Both the position numbers and the translations under genes were made by a program. A stretch of 64,000 nucleotides of DNA from Stictocephala bisonia (Eukaryota; Arthropoda; Insecta; Hemiptera; Membracidae). The notes under the pieces are model-generated. The model was not told the DNA's origin and made no database searches. It worked only from the letters and a program-made list of their open reading frames with translations. Each line of letters opens with the position of its first letter. Position 1 is the first letter of the stretch. The DNA is taken from positions 24,678 to 88,677 of the forward strand of contig JAQJVL010002633.1 of assembly GCA_035578905.1 (NCBI GenBank), in the 5' to 3' direction. Shown here in pieces: positions 62,209 to 64,000 of the stretch.

Positions 62209-62582
62209 ACACCCATATCGATACTTTAACACACCCATATCGATACTTTAACACACCCATATCGATACTTTAACACACCCATATCGATACTTTAACACAC
62301 CCATATCGATACTTTAACACACCCATATCGATACTTTAACACACCCATATCGATACTTTAACACACCCATATCGATACTTTAACACACCCATATCGATAC
62401 TTTAACACACCCATATCGATACTTTAACACACCCATATCGATACTTTAACACACCCATATCGACACTTTAACACACCCATATCGATACTTTAACACACCC
62501 ATATCGATACTTTAACACACCCATATCGATACTTTAACACACCCATATCGATACTTTAACACACCCATATCGATACTTTAAC
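62209..62582. repeat. 22-bp satellite with TATCGATA, 17 copies
   Basis: ACACCCATATCGATACTTTA plus AC is repeated 17 times without length variation (374 bp). The only substitution noticed is TATCGACA in the twelfth unit. Each other unit contains the 8-bp palindrome TATCGATA (and the ATCGAT ClaI site). The homogeneity points to very recent expansion or assembly of a longer array. Confidence 0.98.
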
Positions 62583-64000
62583 AACCTTTTTTCAGTGTAA
62601 TGATACAAATATTAATTAGTTAATGACATTAAAACTAAATGTAAACCCTCGGGTTAGCTAAAAGTATTTTAATGATTTGTATGAAAAATTTAAAATTATT
62701 CTGTCTTTTTTAGTTTACTCAAAATACCCACAACAGTTTTATAGGTTTTACAGTTATTACATATTGTAGATAAATATTATGATTTCACTTATTCACTCTG
62801 TGGTCAACGATATATAATTTTCAGCTCAGCGGCACGCGATATTAATTCAATACACATCCATTATCCGGCCTTTTTTACAAATTATTATAGGATGGCTTTC
62901 CAATGCAATATATCCGTCAGCGGCAACGCATTCTTAGAAATTAAAATTTAATTGTAACAAATTACAAATAAACTGAGTAAAGAGAAAGAATATATTAATT
63001 TTAATTGAATGTAATTATATATAACAGGGTCCTTTTCGATTTGTTGGGTGATATCTTTTTGTAGTAGATACATAACTGAAAAACAAGAATATAATTATTG
63101 TTTCAGCGGAAAATAAAAAAAAAACTAGGAAAAAGAGAAAAATGTAAAAATATTCTTTACTTACAATACGTGAAGCAGTTTTTTGTCGACGCAACTCCTC
63201 ACTTATTTCTGGGCCAATTTAAACGGTTGAGAAGTCAAAATATTCGCCTCTGTTCGTTGTTGTGCAATAAAGTCTTAATTCTTCGATATTTTACCCTGAA
63301 GGGTATGGGAAGCCCTTAAAGTACATTTTTTGGCCATAAGAATGACATGGGGAGAAATTTAAATGAACCGAACCGAACAGCTGTTGAAATGTAAATAATA
63401 ATTTCCAAAAGAGTTTTAACAGCTGATGGAAAGTAAACAATGGTGTTTGTAACAGTAAGGAGGTTAGATATTGGCCAGATTAGATTAATGATTAACCAGG
63501 GAAGAATGTAATCATAATTGTATTCACAATTCATTTTATGACTCCGCTATATAAATTTACAATAAAACGTCGTGTGGAAAAGAATTTCTTAAGTGTAAAA
63601 GAATTAAAATTATTATGTCATATATAAGCTACTTCTTTTGAATTGTTTAACTAAATGAAACAAAGTTTGCATCTTGCTTCACTGATATTAAACAACTCGT
63701 ACGTTCGTTTACCCTCTTAAGTCACTCCACAATGCAATGGTCATGAACAACGTAAAGTTGTCAGCTTAAATCCCGAGGGAACAATGATGTGAGGAAGTTA
63801 ATGTGAATGTTAAATGTTTCCAAAGTCACACAAATCTTACAGTTATGTTCAACTTTAAATTACAATCATTCTTTTATGTTAAGACAAATTAATGGAATTA
63901 GGTATGCTTATAATCGAGTGATGTACAGAATAATACAGTTCAAAATTTACTTATTTATTTATTTTATGGTAGCGAGCTATGCGTTATCCTAAATATTTTG
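62583..64000. other. AT-rich non-coding stretch
   Basis: No supported gene. The small frames (63098-63319, 63807-63992 on plus and 63316-63534 on minus) have no domain-like features. Confidence 0.5.

Overview
The window is AT-rich eukaryotic DNA that is poor in genes and crowded with repeats. The mix of transposable elements (Jockey-type and CR1-like LINEs, a tRNA-derived SINE, hAT, piggyBac and Helitron relatives) and an animal polo-like kinase point to an arthropod, most likely an insect. I cannot name the species from sequence alone. The only convincing host gene is an intronless polo-like kinase on the minus strand (42109-43698). All other sizeable coding sequence is transposon-derived.

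Layout. 1-11.7 kb: AT-rich non-coding DNA with a poly(A) tract, a poly(T) tract, an (AT)n run and a tRNA-Leu-like SINE split by a foldback MITE (6113-6715). 11.7-13.0 kb: a second SINE copy abutting a 1042-bp non-autonomous hAT element with an 8-bp target duplication. 13-26 kb: dispersed repeat copies, a 17-bp minisatellite and a C-rich minisatellite (23640-24345) able to form G-quadruplexes on the minus strand. 26.05-26.64 kb: a non-autonomous Helitron. 27.2-28.3 kb: 13 copies of an 82-bp satellite. 29.7-34.4 kb: several copies of a ~400-bp interspersed family (called family A here), a 20-bp minisatellite and a third full SINE copy. 35.2-36.2 kb: about nine copies of a 113-bp satellite. 38-40.3 kb: more dispersed repeats. 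42.1-43.7 kb: the kinase. 45.3-47.4 kb: a degenerate minisatellite interrupted by a 5'-truncated LINE. 50.1-50.8 kb: a second copy of the hAT family in the opposite orientation. 52.7-53.8 kb: an internally deleted piggyBac element with a decayed transposase N-terminus. 56.09-60.51 kb: a nearly full-length Jockey-type LINE with a 9-bp target duplication, two in-frame stops in ORF1 and a single-base frameshift late in ORF2. 62.2-62.6 kb: 17 copies of a 22-bp satellite.

The pattern I consider most worth following is the palindrome TATCGATA, known in Drosophila as the DRE, the binding site of DREF, itself a BED-finger protein related to hAT transposases. It is clustered in the subterminal regions of both hAT elements and occurs once in nearly every unit of the 22-bp satellite. 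Several nested insertions (MITE in SINE, LINE tail in hAT, LINE in minisatellite) give a relative insertion order. No prokaryotic operon, CRISPR array, rRNA or intact tRNA gene was seen.
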